23,399 nucleotides of DNA from JBOFLG01 sp051657745. Its GTDB lineage: Bacteria; Actinomycetota; Actinomycetes; Actinomycetales; Dermatophilaceae. The notes beneath the pieces are model-generated. The model was not told where the DNA came from, searched no databases, and saw nothing but the letters and a program-made list of their open reading frames with translations. Below are positions 6,861-14,929 of this stretch, one piece after another (the stretch's first letter is position 1; the number at the start of each line of letters is the position of its first letter). The position numbers and the translations under genes are program-made. The stretch is taken from assembly GCA_051657745.1 (NCBI GenBank), contig JBOFLG010000184.1, positions 1 through 23,399 on the forward strand, given 5' to 3'.

Positions 6861-7915
6861 TGACTTTCCTTCTGTTGCTTGCTGCTCTCTACATGTGGGC
6901 GCCTGCGGACCGGGCGACGCTAGCTGCGACACGGGGCGCCGCTGGCGGCGTCCGTGCGGTGACCGCTCGCGGCGGCTCCCGTTCCTCCTCCCGCGGCCGT
7001 GGCCGGTCTGGTTCGTCACGGCCGGCATCCCGCAGCCGTACCGGTGGCGGTACTGGCGGCCGTGCTGAGGGTTCGTCTGGGCCGGGCGTGCTGCGCTCGT
7101 TCGTGGATGGCTACCGCGACGGCGCGGCCCAGGCTCGTGAGCGTCGGGAGGCCGGCCAGGACATGTACAGCCGTGTCGTGCGCGGCGCCAAGGTCGTGGG
7201 CAAGGTCGGCGGGAAGGTCGGCGCCAGCCGGGTGGCGGGCAAGGTCCGCGCCCGCCTCGGCATCCCGAATCCACCCACTACCTCGCCCGAAGGCACTCCG
7301 CCGCCGGCTGGTGATGGGACTCCTACCCCACCGACCTCGCCTGAGGGCACCCCGCTGTCGGCCGGTGATGGGTCCCCGACCCCGACCCCGACCCCGGCTC
7401 CGCCGGCTTCGCCTGAGGGCGAGAAGACGCCAGCGGGTCTACCGCTGAGGGGGCCACTGGCCCTCGCCCCACAGTCCTCGCCCAAGGGCGAGCCCGTCCC
7501 GTCGCCGACCGGTGACGGGTCATCCACCCCGTCAACACCGCCCGGAAAGGGCCAAACGAAGGAGAGCCCAATGAGTACGAGTGTAGAAGTCAGCGAGCTC
7601 GAGTCCCTCGACGCCGTCATCGCCGAGGTCAAGACCGCGACCTTGATGGCTGAGGCGTTGACCGAGACCCTCACGGGATCCAGGGGCTGGACCACAAATC
7701 TCCCTGACCGGTGGTCCAGCACGGACTGGGGCACCGAGGGAATCAACGAGGTGATCGCGACCAGCCCCGAAGTCGCGCAGAGCCTCGGTGACGCCGAGCC
7801 CCTGACCGAGTTCCTGACCAAGCTCACGGCCGAACTCGAGAAGGCCCGTGCACTGGGTGAGGTCGCCGCTGAGGTCGGCGCAAGTGGTGACGTCGGCCGC
7901 TTCACCGCAGCCTGA
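6860..7915 (+). CDS. Membrane-anchored, Ser/Arg- and Pro-rich protein with separate C-terminal domain
   Basis: The 351-residue protein has four parts. A short hydrophobic N-terminus (MTFLLLLAALYMWAP) is followed by a basic Ser/Arg/Gly stretch (about 25-75) and a helical lysine-rich region (YSRVVRGAKVVGKVGGKVGA, about 105-125). A proline-rich section (about 137-230) repeats a SPEGTP...AGDG motif. The final 114 residues are acidic and helical (LESLDAVIAEVKTATLMAEA). No known family was recognised. Within the frame, the ATG at 7571 has its own strong GAAGGAGA site and begins exactly at the C-terminal domain, so a separate 114-residue product may be made from it. The start at 6860 overlaps the previous stop (TGATG). 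Confidence 0.7.
   Translation: MTFLLLLAALYMWAPADRATLAATRGAAGGVRAVTARGGSRSSSRGRGRSGSSRPASRSRTGGGTGGRAEGSSGPGVLRSFVDGYRDGAAQARERREAGQDMYSRVVRGAKVVGKVGGKVGASRVAGKVRARLGIPNPPTTSPEGTPPPAGDGTPTPPTSPEGTPLSAGDGSPTPTPTPAPPASPEGEKTPAGLPLRGPLALAPQSSPKGEPVPSPTGDGSSTPSTPPGKGQTKESPMSTSVEVSELESLDAVIAEVKTATLMAEALTETLTGSRGWTTNLPDRWSSTDWGTEGINEVIATSPEVAQSLGDAEPLTEFLTKLTAELEKARALGEVAAEVGASGDVGRFTAA
7274..7530 (+). repeat. Degenerate Pro-rich coding repeats (SPEG / GDG)
   Basis: The coding sequence repeats a unit reading roughly SPEGTPPPAGDGTPTPPT at intervals of about 16-30 codons, with four recognisable copies (SPEG, SPEG, SPEG, SPKG), three of which are followed by a GDG. DNA copies have diverged but share the core TCGCC[CT]GA[AG]GGC. 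This looks like a flexible linker that expands and contracts by recombination. Confidence 0.6.
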
Positions 7916-7929
7916 CCCACCACCTACCA

Positions 7930-7981
7930 GCCCCGGCCCCCTCCGAGCGGGGAGGGCGACGGCTCACGACCGAGCCGGGGC
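7930..7981 (+). promoter_or_regulatory. Nested hairpin in the spacer before the translocase gene
   Basis: Outer arms GCCCCGGC (7930-7937) and GCCGGGGC (7974-7981) enclose an inner stem CCCTCC/GGAGGG (7939-7944 and 7951-7956). It occupies the 117-base gap before the FtsK-like gene, the first real break in the overlapping gene chain. No T-run follows, so attenuation or mRNA processing is as likely as termination. Confidence 0.5.
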
Positions 7982-8032
7982 ACCCAAACCATCACCACCG
8001 TCCAACTTGGCCCCAACGGCAGGAGAGATTTG

Positions 8033-10366
8033 ATGAAGAAGCCGAACGGCAAGTCGCCGGCCGCGCGGCGGCGCGAGGCGAAGCGGGTGCAGGTACGCCG
8101 CCGGAAAGTGGAACGCCGCCGCGGCGCCACTGCGTCACGGGATGCAGTAACGCCATCGTTGTGGCGGGCGGGGGAACAGCCGGCGCCGGTGCTGCCGCGG
8201 CTGGGGTCCACGGGCGGTGACCTGGTTGTCGACGGCCACGGCCAGCCTCCGGGCTCTGGTGGGTGGGGTCCGCGGGGTCGCGCTGGTCGGGGCGCCAGCA
8301 CCGGGCGTGCTGCGGCGGGTGCTGTTGGCGCGCTCAAGCGCGGGGCCCGCACCTACTGGTGGCAGCTGCTGCCGGCAGGTGCCACCGTCGCGGCCACCGC
8401 CGGCGCCGCGGTCGACCCGCGCGCCGCGATGCTGGCCCTAACCGCGCTCGGCGGCGCTGGGCTGGTGAGCGCAGCCAAAGGGCCGGAACGGATCGCGGGC
8501 CGGGCCTGGTTGAGCACGCGGGAGCGGAACATCGCCGGGCATTGGGGAGGCGGTGCGGCGTTGTGGGCCGGCGGGTTCGGGACGGGCCTGTGGCACCTCA
8601 ACCTCGCTGGTGTCGCCGCGTTGGCGGCCTTGACCGGCGCCCAGACGTGGGCGTGGATGGGTTCGCGCAAACCCCACCGGAAGCCGAAGGCGCGACTGTC
8701 CGAGCAGACCCGAGCATTGGTGTCGGCGTGGCCGTTCACAGTCGCGGTCAACGGACCGGACCCGTTGATCGGGTCTGGGGTCATCCCGTCGAGCGTGAGC
8801 GAGCCACACCCGGGCACGATCGCGCTGTCGGTGCAACTACGCGACGGCATCCACTCCGGTGCCGCGCTCGGCCAAGACGTCACCAACTGGTTCGAGCGCG
8901 CCCTGTCCATGGGTGTCGGGACGGCCTCGACGGAGGCCGTCCGGGACGACGCCGGCCGGCTCCGGATCGTGCTCACCCCGTCGCGGCATCTGGAGAAGAC
9001 CACCGCGACCTGGGATGGCCTGGAGCTCCTCCCGGATGGGCGTATCCCGCTGGCGGTGACCCGCGAGGGGAAGGACGCGCACGTCGCGCTCTACAACGAG
9101 GACGGGGTCGAGCACGCCGGGATCTTCGGCACCACCGGCGGCGGGAAGTCCAACACCCTCGTCGCGATGGTCGTGCCCGGCGTGCGGGCCGGGCGGGAAG
9201 TGCTCTGGTACGCCGACGGCGGCGACGGCACCTCCGCCGGGTTCCTCGCCGGCGCGTGTGACTGGTGGGCCGTCGGAGACGTCCAGGTGAGGTGCGACAT
9301 GATCGCCGCCGCGCACGCCGTCATGCGCGCCCGCAAGAAGACGAGGGCCGCGGCCGGGCTGTCTTCCTGGCGCGGCCTGGCCGAGCCCTACCTGGTCCTG
9401 ACCCTCATCTTCGACGAGGCGACCACGATCCTCAGAGAGCTGCCACCGGCCTTTGCCGCGATGGTGTTCGAGATGCTGCGCGAGGGCCGCAAACTCGGCG
9501 TGCGGGTCATCCAGTCCACCCAGGATCCGATGGGTACCGACCTGATCGGCGGACGCCAGGCCCGTGACCTCATGGCCGGCGGCGGGTCCTTGATCGGGCA
9601 CCGTCCCGGCGGTTCCACCGCGAACACCCTCACCGGGACCTCGACCGCGACCGCGGTCGATCTGCGCGAGCTGCCAGGCGAACCCGGGTGGTGCGCCGTC
9701 ATCCGCCGTGGGCAGGTCGTCGCCCGCGCGGCCAGGGTGCGTTACGCCTCCCCGGATGAGGTCAAGGCGATCCTCGCCGGGACCACCCCACCCACCCTCA
9801 CCGGCGACGAGGCCACCACCGCCGGCGCCGCCTACCGCGACCGGCTCACCGGCACCGCAGCCGCAGCAGGCCAGGAAGCCGCCAAAGCCGCGATGGACGG
9901 CACCCCCAGCCCATCCCCAGTCGGCGACCTGAGCGTCGGGACCGACGAACCCGCACCCGACGCTCCGCCCATCGTCGAGACCGACCCCCGGGCGGAGCAA
10001 GCTATACGTTCAGGTGCCCTGATCGACGACTCTGGGCCGACGGTCGCTGCCGCTGAGGTCGAGCCCGCGCCCGGGCCGGCGGGCTCAGGCGGAACGGTCT
10101 CGCCGTTGTTCCCCGAGCTGCAACCAGCGCTCACCGGCGCCGCCGCCGCCACCGCACACCAAGCCGAGATGACCGTGGCCGCGGTCCGCGGTGAGCTCGC
10201 CGCCGCCGGGTCGGCCGGCCTGACCCGTGCTGAACTCGCCCGCCGCACCGGCGCCGCGGAACGCAGCATCGGGCGTGCGCTGACCCGCCTCGACAAGGAT
10301 GGCGCCGCCGTCCAAGACCCGGTCTCCCGCGCCTGGTCGCTGCGCAAGGTCAGGGACGCGGCATGA
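8033..10366 (+). CDS. FtsK/TraB-like DNA translocase (conjugal transfer)
   Basis: A 777-residue motor protein. The N-terminus is very basic (residues 1-45). Two or more hydrophobic segments lie at about 105-215. The RecA-like core has Walker A GTTGGGKS (366-373), Walker B LVLTLIFDEATT (D461-E462), and RKLGVRVIQSTQDP after it, matching FtsK/SpoIIIE motors. The C-terminus, after a disordered Pro/Ala-rich linker (about 600-690), ends in a winged-helix domain (LTRAELARRTGAAERSIGRA), comparable with the gamma-like domain by which FtsK and TraB read their DNA recognition repeats. In actinomycete elements one such protein pumps double-stranded DNA between mycelia without a relaxase. I chose the ATG at 8033, with AGGAGA 6 bases upstream, over the TTG one codon earlier. 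It overlaps the next gene by ATGA. Confidence 0.9.
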   Translation: MKKPNGKSPAARRREAKRVQVRRRKVERRRGATASRDAVTPSLWRAGEQPAPVLPRLGSTGGDLVVDGHGQPPGSGGWGPRGRAGRGASTGRAAAGAVGALKRGARTYWWQLLPAGATVAATAGAAVDPRAAMLALTALGGAGLVSAAKGPERIAGRAWLSTRERNIAGHWGGGAALWAGGFGTGLWHLNLAGVAALAALTGAQTWAWMGSRKPHRKPKARLSEQTRALVSAWPFTVAVNGPDPLIGSGVIPSSVSEPHPGTIALSVQLRDGIHSGAALGQDVTNWFERALSMGVGTASTEAVRDDAGRLRIVLTPSRHLEKTTATWDGLELLPDGRIPLAVTREGKDAHVALYNEDGVEHAGIFGTTGGGKSNTLVAMVVPGVRAGREVLWYADGGDGTSAGFLAGACDWWAVGDVQVRCDMIAAAHAVMRARKKTRAAAGLSSWRGLAEPYLVLTLIFDEATTILRELPPAFAAMVFEMLREGRKLGVRVIQSTQDPMGTDLIGGRQARDLMAGGGSLIGHRPGGSTANTLTGTSTATAVDLRELPGEPGWCAVIRRGQVVARAARVRYASPDEVKAILAGTTPPTLTGDEATTAGAAYRDRLTGTAAAAGQEAAKAAMDGTPSPSPVGDLSVGTDEPAPDAPPIVETDPRAEQAIRSGALIDDSGPTVAAAEVEPAPGPAGSGGTVSPLFPELQPALTGAAAATAHQAEMTVAAVRGELAAAGSAGLTRAELARRTGAAERSIGRALTRLDKDGAAVQDPVSRAWSLRKVRDAA

Positions 10367-10560
10367 GTCCCATCCGGGCCCGTAAGACCTTCCGGTTCGG
10401 GCCGGTCCGGGTCAACTTCACCGGTCGCGGGTTCTCCTCTTGGGGGTTGCGGCTCGGGCCGTGGTCCTGGAACGCCCGCACCCGCACCCACCGTGTGGAT
10501 CTGCCCGGGCCGTGGCACTGGACCAACACCCCCGCCCGGAAGAACCGGGACACCCGATGA
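10363..10560 (+). CDS. DUF4236-type small protein
   Basis: A 65-residue protein whose pattern RKTFRFGPVRVNFTGRGFSS, then GLRLGPWSWN and HRVDLPGPWHWT, fits DUF4236, a small beta-rich domain of unknown function whose members often start with a lysine/arginine-rich strand and a GxRxNxSxxG turn. It is coupled to the translocase gene by an ATGA overlap, which suggests it works with, or is dosed with, the transfer apparatus. Function unknown. Confidence 0.75.
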   Translation: MSPIRARKTFRFGPVRVNFTGRGFSSWGLRLGPWSWNARTRTHRVDLPGPWHWTNTPARKNRDTR

Positions 10561-10569
10561 ACGCCGTAG

Positions 10570-10595
10570 GTGTCGCGGGTGGCCGTCCGCGACAC
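10570..10595. repeat. 9-bp-arm hairpin GTGTCGCGG / CCGCGACAC
   Basis: Perfect arms at 10570-10578 and 10587-10595 with an 8-base loop, placed between the DUF4236 stop and the start I prefer for the next gene. The same CCGCGACACG half-site recurs at 17597-17606, again opposite an inverted copy. Confidence 0.6.
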
Positions 10596-10640
10596 GTCCT
10601 GACCGTGCACGCACCCCCTGACTGTGGAGGTAGTCGCCCA

Positions 10641-11069
10641 ATGAACAGCACCGAGACGATTCTCGAGGTCACCCCCGAGGGTCCTGGACGAGAGGGCCTG
10701 ATCATGCGACCCCGAACACCAGCCGGGCACGAGACGGCCGCACTGGCAGAGGACCAGCCCACCGCGCCGTTCCCCGGTGTCCCCACCAGTTGGGACCTGC
10801 ACGGGCGCACCCTCACCCTGTACTGGACCACCGAACCGGCTGTCGTCGTCCACACCGAGGAGGTTGACTCCACCGACGGTTGGACCCCGGCCGCGGTCCG
10901 TGAAGTCCTCACCGCGCACGGCGTCCCACCCCTACCCGCGCCGCACCCCGCCAGCGCAGTCCTCGCCGCCGCCACCAGGGTTGGAGAACGCGTCACCAAC
11001 CTCATCGCCGCGACAGCGCGGGCGATCTCCAGCACCACGTCGGCGCTCAGTCACGGTGCCCGGTCGTGA
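10641..11069 (+). CDS. Hypothetical protein
   Basis: A 142-residue protein of no recognised family. The middle, PTSWDLHGRTLTLYWTTEPA then VVVHTEEVD, looks like a beta-rich fold, followed by WTPAAVREVLTAHGVPPLP and an Ala/Thr-rich helical tail. I prefer the ATG at 10641, which has GGAGGT 10 bases upstream. An ATG at 10557 would restore the ATGA overlap used elsewhere in the operon and add 28 residues, but it has no ribosome-binding site and the added codons span the hairpin at 10570-10595. The stop overlaps the methyltransferase start (GTGA). Confidence 0.6.
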   Translation: MNSTETILEVTPEGPGREGLIMRPRTPAGHETAALAEDQPTAPFPGVPTSWDLHGRTLTLYWTTEPAVVVHTEEVDSTDGWTPAAVREVLTAHGVPPLPAPHPASAVLAAATRVGERVTNLIAATARAISSTTSALSHGARS

Positions 11070-12463
11070 CCGGGTGCTCGGGACCGCGTCTGGGGTCGCT
11101 GTTCAGCGGCACCGGCGGCCTGGACCTCGCGCTGCAGCGGGTGTTCGGGGCGCGGACGGTATGGGTGTGTGACACCGACCCCGGTGCGTCCGCGGTCCTG
11201 GCGCACCACTGGCCGCACGTACCGAACTTGGGCGATATCACCGCTGTCGACTGGGCACGTACCCCGCGGGTGCAGGTCCTCACGGGCGGGTTCCCCTGCC
11301 AAGACGTGAGCACCGCCGGGGCGCGTGCCGGGCTACGGCCGGGTACCCGGTCTGGGTTGTGGTCCCACATGGCCCACGCCATCGACCGGCTCCGCCCCGA
11401 CCTCGTACTCGCCGAGAACGTGAGAGGACTCCTCAGTGCCCCAGCCGCTAGCGACGTGGAACCCTGCCCGTGGTGTCTGGGAGACCAGGGCCGGCCTGCT
11501 CTGCGGGCACTCGGAGCCGTACTCGCAGACCTGGCCGACCTCGGGTATGACGCGGCGTGGGTCGGCCTACGCGCTGCCGACGTCGGAGCCCCACACGGCC
11601 GGTACCGCGTCTTCGTCGCCGCCTGGCCTTCCGACACCCCGCGCGACGCGTGGTGGCTCCGCCACCGAGACCGCAGCGCTGCTGCCGACCCCGCTGGCAA
11701 GGGACGGCAAGGCCGGTGCCGACCCCGTCCGCAGGACACGGCCGGGCTCGGGCGGGGACGACCTGACCACCACGCTCTGTTCACTGACCCCCTCGCCGGT
11801 GACGCGGACCGGGCATCCCTGAGGCACAGCCGCGGCAACGACACCCTCCTCGGGGCGCTGCTCCCCACCCCCCGCGCCAGTGACGGCAGCCATGGCGGCC
11901 CGAACCAACGCGGCAGCAACGGTGACCTGATGCTGCCCTCCGCGGTCGCGCTGCTCCCCACCCCGGTCGTGAAGGACATGGGCGAGGGCCGCACCGTCGC
12001 CGCCTGGGACCAGTGGGCCGGGCGGATGCGAGACCAGCACCGCAACGGCAACGGCCACGGTGACTCCCTCGCGATCGAGGCCCAACGGCTCGCGCTCACC
12101 CCAAATCCGACCCAACCGGCCGACCGGTGGGGCCGGTCCGGCGCCGCGGTCCGGCGCTGGGAACACCTCACCCGGCCCGTGCCAGCCCCGACCCAACCCT
12201 CGACCAGTGGCGGCACCCAACTCGCGCCCGAGTTCGTGGAGTGGCTGATGGGGCTGCCTTCCGGGCACGTCACCAACCCCGCGATCTGGGCCGGGCTCAC
12301 CGACCACCACGACCGACCCATCACCCCACAAACCCGCCGTCGCATGCAACTCCAAGCACTCGGAAACGGCGTCGTCCCCCAGCAAGCCGTCACCGCCACA
12401 CAGCACCTCCTGGGCCTGGCCCGAGCAGCCCTCCGTCAAGGCCCCGAGGGGGCAGCGGCATGA
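11066..12463 (+). CDS. DNA (cytosine-5) methyltransferase
   Basis: A 465-residue C5 cytosine methyltransferase that would transfer a methyl group from S-adenosylmethionine to cytosine in a specific DNA site. Motif I is SLFSGTGGLDLA (11-22), motif IV GGFPCQD with catalytic C78, motif VI ENV (117-119), motif VIII GRYRVF (178-183), and motif X QALGNGVVPQQA (about 430-441). A CPWC pair (134-137) may bind zinc. The central part has LLPTP-type repeats seen in phage and plasmid members. Residues about 188-255 are unusually arginine-rich and coincide with an overlapping open frame (11436-11822), described separately. No cognate restriction endonuclease is adjacent unless the nearby PD-(D/E)XK gene serves. 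GTG start overlaps the previous stop; ATGA overlap downstream. Confidence 0.9.
   Translation: MTGCSGPRLGSLFSGTGGLDLALQRVFGARTVWVCDTDPGASAVLAHHWPHVPNLGDITAVDWARTPRVQVLTGGFPCQDVSTAGARAGLRPGTRSGLWSHMAHAIDRLRPDLVLAENVRGLLSAPAASDVEPCPWCLGDQGRPALRALGAVLADLADLGYDAAWVGLRAADVGAPHGRYRVFVAAWPSDTPRDAWWLRHRDRSAAADPAGKGRQGRCRPRPQDTAGLGRGRPDHHALFTDPLAGDADRASLRHSRGNDTLLGALLPTPRASDGSHGGPNQRGSNGDLMLPSAVALLPTPVVKDMGEGRTVAAWDQWAGRMRDQHRNGNGHGDSLAIEAQRLALTPNPTQPADRWGRSGAAVRRWEHLTRPVPAPTQPSTSGGTQLAPEFVEWLMGLPSGHVTNPAIWAGLTDHHDRPITPQTRRRMQLQALGNGVVPQQAVTATQHLLGLARAALRQGPEGAAA
11436..11822 (+). CDS. Out-of-frame ORF overlapping the C5 methyltransferase
   Basis: This frame, entirely inside the methyltransferase gene, begins with GTG after a good ribosome-binding site (GAGAGGA, 7 bases upstream) and encodes 128 residues. 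Its sequence is not ordinary shadow: it reads LATWNPARGVWETRAGLLCG, SEPYSQTWPTSGMTRRGSAY and LLPTPLARDGK. The WPTSGM and LLPTP patterns are familiar from proteins encoded near or fused to phage and actinobacterial C5 methyltransferases. The LLPTP series then continues in the main frame from about 11856. Either the DNA codes in two frames, or a pair of compensating frameshifts has rearranged an ancestral reading frame. Function unknown. Confidence 0.4.
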   Translation: MPQPLATWNPARGVWETRAGLLCGHSEPYSQTWPTSGMTRRGSAYALPTSEPHTAGTASSSPPGLPTPRATRGGSATETAALLPTPLARDGKAGADPVRRTRPGSGGDDLTTTLCSLTPSPVTRTGHP

Positions 12464-12753
12464 CGGTCTACGTCGATGACATGAACCGGGCCGGGAGACT
12501 GCGCGGCCGGTTGGTGCGCTGGTCGCACCTGTTCGCCGATACCTCGGCCGAACTCGCCGACGCCGCAGCCGCGCTGGGACTGGACCCGGCCTGGGTCCAG
12601 CACCCGGGCACGCACCGGGAGCACTACGACGTCGTCGCATCCGTCCGCGCCCGAGCCCTGGCCGCCGGTGCGAAACCGATGCGTTACCCCCACGAGGTCG
12701 GTGCGTTCTTCGCCGCCCGACGCGACGACCGCCGCGCTGGTGGTGGGTCATGA
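12460..12753 (+). CDS. DUF4031 protein
   Basis: A 97-residue protein with the DUF4031 pattern: the start TVYVDDM, then RWSHLFADTSAELADAAAAL, GLDPAWVQ, REHYDVV and RARALAAGAKPM. The family is small and widespread in actinobacteria and their phages, and its biochemical role is not established. It is coupled on both sides by ATGA overlaps, lying between the C5 methyltransferase and the PD-(D/E)XK nuclease. The conserved D, H and R residues would suit a nucleotide- or metal-binding role, but that is speculation. Confidence 0.8.
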   Translation: MTVYVDDMNRAGRLRGRLVRWSHLFADTSAELADAAAALGLDPAWVQHPGTHREHYDVVASVRARALAAGAKPMRYPHEVGAFFAARRDDRRAGGGS

Positions 12754-13133
12754 AGCCCCCGAAGAGGGCAGTGCCGGTCACCGCGGGAGGTCTCGCCGCG
12801 GTCCTGACCGGGAACCGCTTCCGCGTCCTGTCCGAGGAGACCGTGCACGCCGGCTCAGGTGCCGTACTCGAGGCAGCCGGGTACGACGTCCGTCACGAGG
12901 TCCGGCTCACCGGCAAGGACCGGGTCGACATGCTCGTCGGGCGGGTCGCGGTCGAGGTGAAAGTCGCCGGCGCGGCCGGGCGGGTGCTGCGGCAATGCCA
13001 GCGGTACGCCCACTCCGACGTCGTCGACGAGGTGCTCCTGGTGACCACCGTCCCCGCGCACCAGCAACTGCCGTCCACGGCGGGCGGGAAGCCGCTGACT
13101 GTTGCCCTGCTCACCGGAGGAGCGTTCACGTGA
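12750..13133 (+). CDS. PD-(D/E)XK-superfamily nuclease-like protein
   Basis: A 127-residue protein with the restriction-endonuclease-like core: an N-terminal helix with conserved Glu (E41 or E50 region, GAVLEAAGYDVRHEVRL), then KDRVDMLVGRVAVEVKVAG, giving D60-x8-E69-x-K71 as the catalytic triad, followed by RQCQRYAHSDVVDEVLLVTT, a typical helix-strand pair. The size suits a stand-alone small nuclease or Holliday-junction-resolvase-like enzyme rather than a full type II endonuclease. It is coupled to DUF4031 before it (ATGA) and to the helicase after it (GTGA). A nuclease-helicase pair is common in actinophage replication modules, so DNA repair, replication or defence are all open. Fold assignment is good; substrate unknown. 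Confidence 0.75.
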   Translation: MKPPKRAVPVTAGGLAAVLTGNRFRVLSEETVHAGSGAVLEAAGYDVRHEVRLTGKDRVDMLVGRVAVEVKVAGAAGRVLRQCQRYAHSDVVDEVLLVTTVPAHQQLPSTAGGKPLTVALLTGGAFT

Positions 13134-14929
13134 GCGTCGCACCCCTGACCCTGGCTGTTGACACCCCGAGGGTGTCGTACGGGAGCGTCAACTACGGCAC
13201 CTGGCAGGGGAAGGCCGTGTACCGGATCGACGCCAGACCGCACGTGATGATCCGCGCCCGGCGCATCTTCCCCCGAGTCAAAGTGGAGGGCGGGCGGCTG
13301 CTCGTCACCGCCACACCGGAAGTGTCGAGGGACATCGCGTGGCTGCTCGAGCGGCACCCGATGACCCTCTCCCCCGCCGCCAGGCAGGCCCTGGACGCCG
13401 GGGTGGCGAAGCACCGCGAGGCTGAGGACGCGGTCGCGGCGATCCTCGCCGGCGACTACGTGCAGCACGTCGCCGACCGCGTCCCCGCACAGGCGTCCCG
13501 CGACTACCAAGTGCAGGCCGCGGACCTCGTCACCGTCATGAAACGGCTCCTCATCACGGATTCTCTCGGCCTGGGGAAGACGCATTCGTCGGCGTTGACG
13601 TTCCGCAACCCCGACAGCCTGCCCGGGTTGGTGGTGTGCCCTACCAACCTGCCCAAGCAGTGGCAGCGGCAACTCGCGGCGATCTGGCCGGACCTGCGCA
13701 CCTACATTCCCCCAGCGGGCACCCCGGGCGAGCACCTGACGCGGTGGTCGGCCCGTAACGGCGGACCGCCGCACGTGTTCATCGTGCCGTACTCGAAACT
13801 GTCCGGCTGGCAGCACCACCTCAAGGGCGTCGTGCGCGCGATCGTGTTCGACGAAGCCCAAGAACTCCGCACCGGTCAGGGCACGCTCAAAGGTGAGGCC
13901 GCCGCCACGGTCGCGCGGGACGCGACCTACGTGGTCGGGGCGACCGCGACCCCGATCTACAACTACGGCGGGGAACTGCACTCGATCTACAACATCGTCG
14001 CCCCGGACGCGCTCGGCTCCCGTGAGGAGTTCCTCCGCGAGTGGGGTGGCCGGGAGTGGAGCAGCGCCGGCGGGCAGCGGCACGCCAGCGTGAAAGACCC
14101 CAAGGCGTTGTCGCTGTACCTGCGGGACAACGGACTGATGATCGGCCGGACCCGCGCCGAGGTGCAGCGTGAACTGCCCTACGGGGACCCGGTGAAGGTG
14201 CCACACGTCATCGACGCAGACCCCGCCGTCCTCGAGAAGTTGACCGGGGACGCGGTCGAACTGGCCCGGTTCATCCTCGGCAAGACCGGCGGCGACCCCC
14301 AAGACCGGTTCCGCGCCGCTGGGCAACTCGACGGGCAGGTGCGCCAGGCCACCGGACTAGCGAAAGCGCCGTTCGTCGCGTCGTTCGTGCACACCCTGCT
14401 GGAGTCCGAGGCCACGAACAAGGTCGTCCTGTGGGGATGGCACCACGCCGTGTACGACATCTGGTCTGAACGGCTCCGCGCCCGTGGCCACCGCGTCATC
14501 CGGTACACCGGTGAACAGTCCCCCACGCAGAAACAGGGCGCGATCGACGCTTTCCTGGACCCGGCCGGGCCCGAAGTGCTGATCATGTCGCTGCGCTCCG
14601 GCGCCGGGATCGACGGCCTCCAAGAGGTGTGCAACGTCGGGGTGTTCGGCGAGCTCGACTGGTCCCCGAAGATGCACGACCAATGTGCCGGCAGGTTGGC
14701 TAGAGACGGCCAGGAGCACGAAGTCGTCACCTACTACCTGATGGCCGACTCCGGGTCTGACCCCGAGATCGCGCGCACCCTGGACCTCAAACACGCCCAG
14801 GCCGCACCGATCGAGGACCCGAACGCCGCCGTGGTGTCTTCCCTCCCCGCGGACGGGTCCCGGATGCTGCGGCTCGCGCAGTCCGTCCTCGACCAAGCCA
14901 CCACACCCACGACCGGGACGCTCCGGTGA
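13130..14929 (+). CDS. SNF2-like superfamily 2 helicase/ATPase
   Basis: A 599-residue SF2 ATPase. Motif I is LLITDSLGLGKT (K150), in place of the usual DEMGLGKT of SNF2 proteins. Motif Ia is LVVCPTNLPKQWQRQL. Motif II is a DEAQ box (241-244, IVFDEAQEL). Motif III is VGATATPIYN. The second RecA lobe ends with VLIMSLRSGAGIDGLQ (motif V) and QCAGRLARDGQ (motif VI, Q518). The first about 130 residues form a separate N-terminal domain. SNF2-type enzymes translocate on double-stranded DNA and remodel bound proteins or serve restriction and repair complexes. Translational coupling to a small nuclease and flanking methyltransferases suggests a multi-component DNA-processing system. GTG start overlaps the previous stop. 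Confidence 0.9.
   Translation: MSVAPLTLAVDTPRVSYGSVNYGTWQGKAVYRIDARPHVMIRARRIFPRVKVEGGRLLVTATPEVSRDIAWLLERHPMTLSPAARQALDAGVAKHREAEDAVAAILAGDYVQHVADRVPAQASRDYQVQAADLVTVMKRLLITDSLGLGKTHSSALTFRNPDSLPGLVVCPTNLPKQWQRQLAAIWPDLRTYIPPAGTPGEHLTRWSARNGGPPHVFIVPYSKLSGWQHHLKGVVRAIVFDEAQELRTGQGTLKGEAAATVARDATYVVGATATPIYNYGGELHSIYNIVAPDALGSREEFLREWGGREWSSAGGQRHASVKDPKALSLYLRDNGLMIGRTRAEVQRELPYGDPVKVPHVIDADPAVLEKLTGDAVELARFILGKTGGDPQDRFRAAGQLDGQVRQATGLAKAPFVASFVHTLLESEATNKVVLWGWHHAVYDIWSERLRARGHRVIRYTGEQSPTQKQGAIDAFLDPAGPEVLIMSLRSGAGIDGLQEVCNVGVFGELDWSPKMHDQCAGRLARDGQEHEVVTYYLMADSGSDPEIARTLDLKHAQAAPIEDPNAAVVSSLPADGSRMLRLAQSVLDQATTPTTGTLR

Noticed and set aside
7274..7530. Possible CRISPR-like repeat array
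   Set aside because: The repeats are degenerate, in frame and encode a Pro-rich linker; there are no uniform repeats or spacers.
8837..10000. Minus-strand open frame of 387 codons
   Set aside because: It is a Gly/Asp-rich shadow of the FtsK/TraB-like gene.
11047..12399. Minus-strand open frame of 450 codons
   Set aside because: It is Arg/Ser/Pro-rich shadow opposite the C5 methyltransferase.
11567..12781. Minus-strand open frame of 404 codons
   Set aside because: It is shadow of the methyltransferase and DUF4031 genes, with low-complexity Gly/Arg composition.
12893..14326. Minus-strand open frame of 477 codons
   Set aside because: It lies opposite the nuclease and SNF2-like helicase genes and has no recognisable domain.
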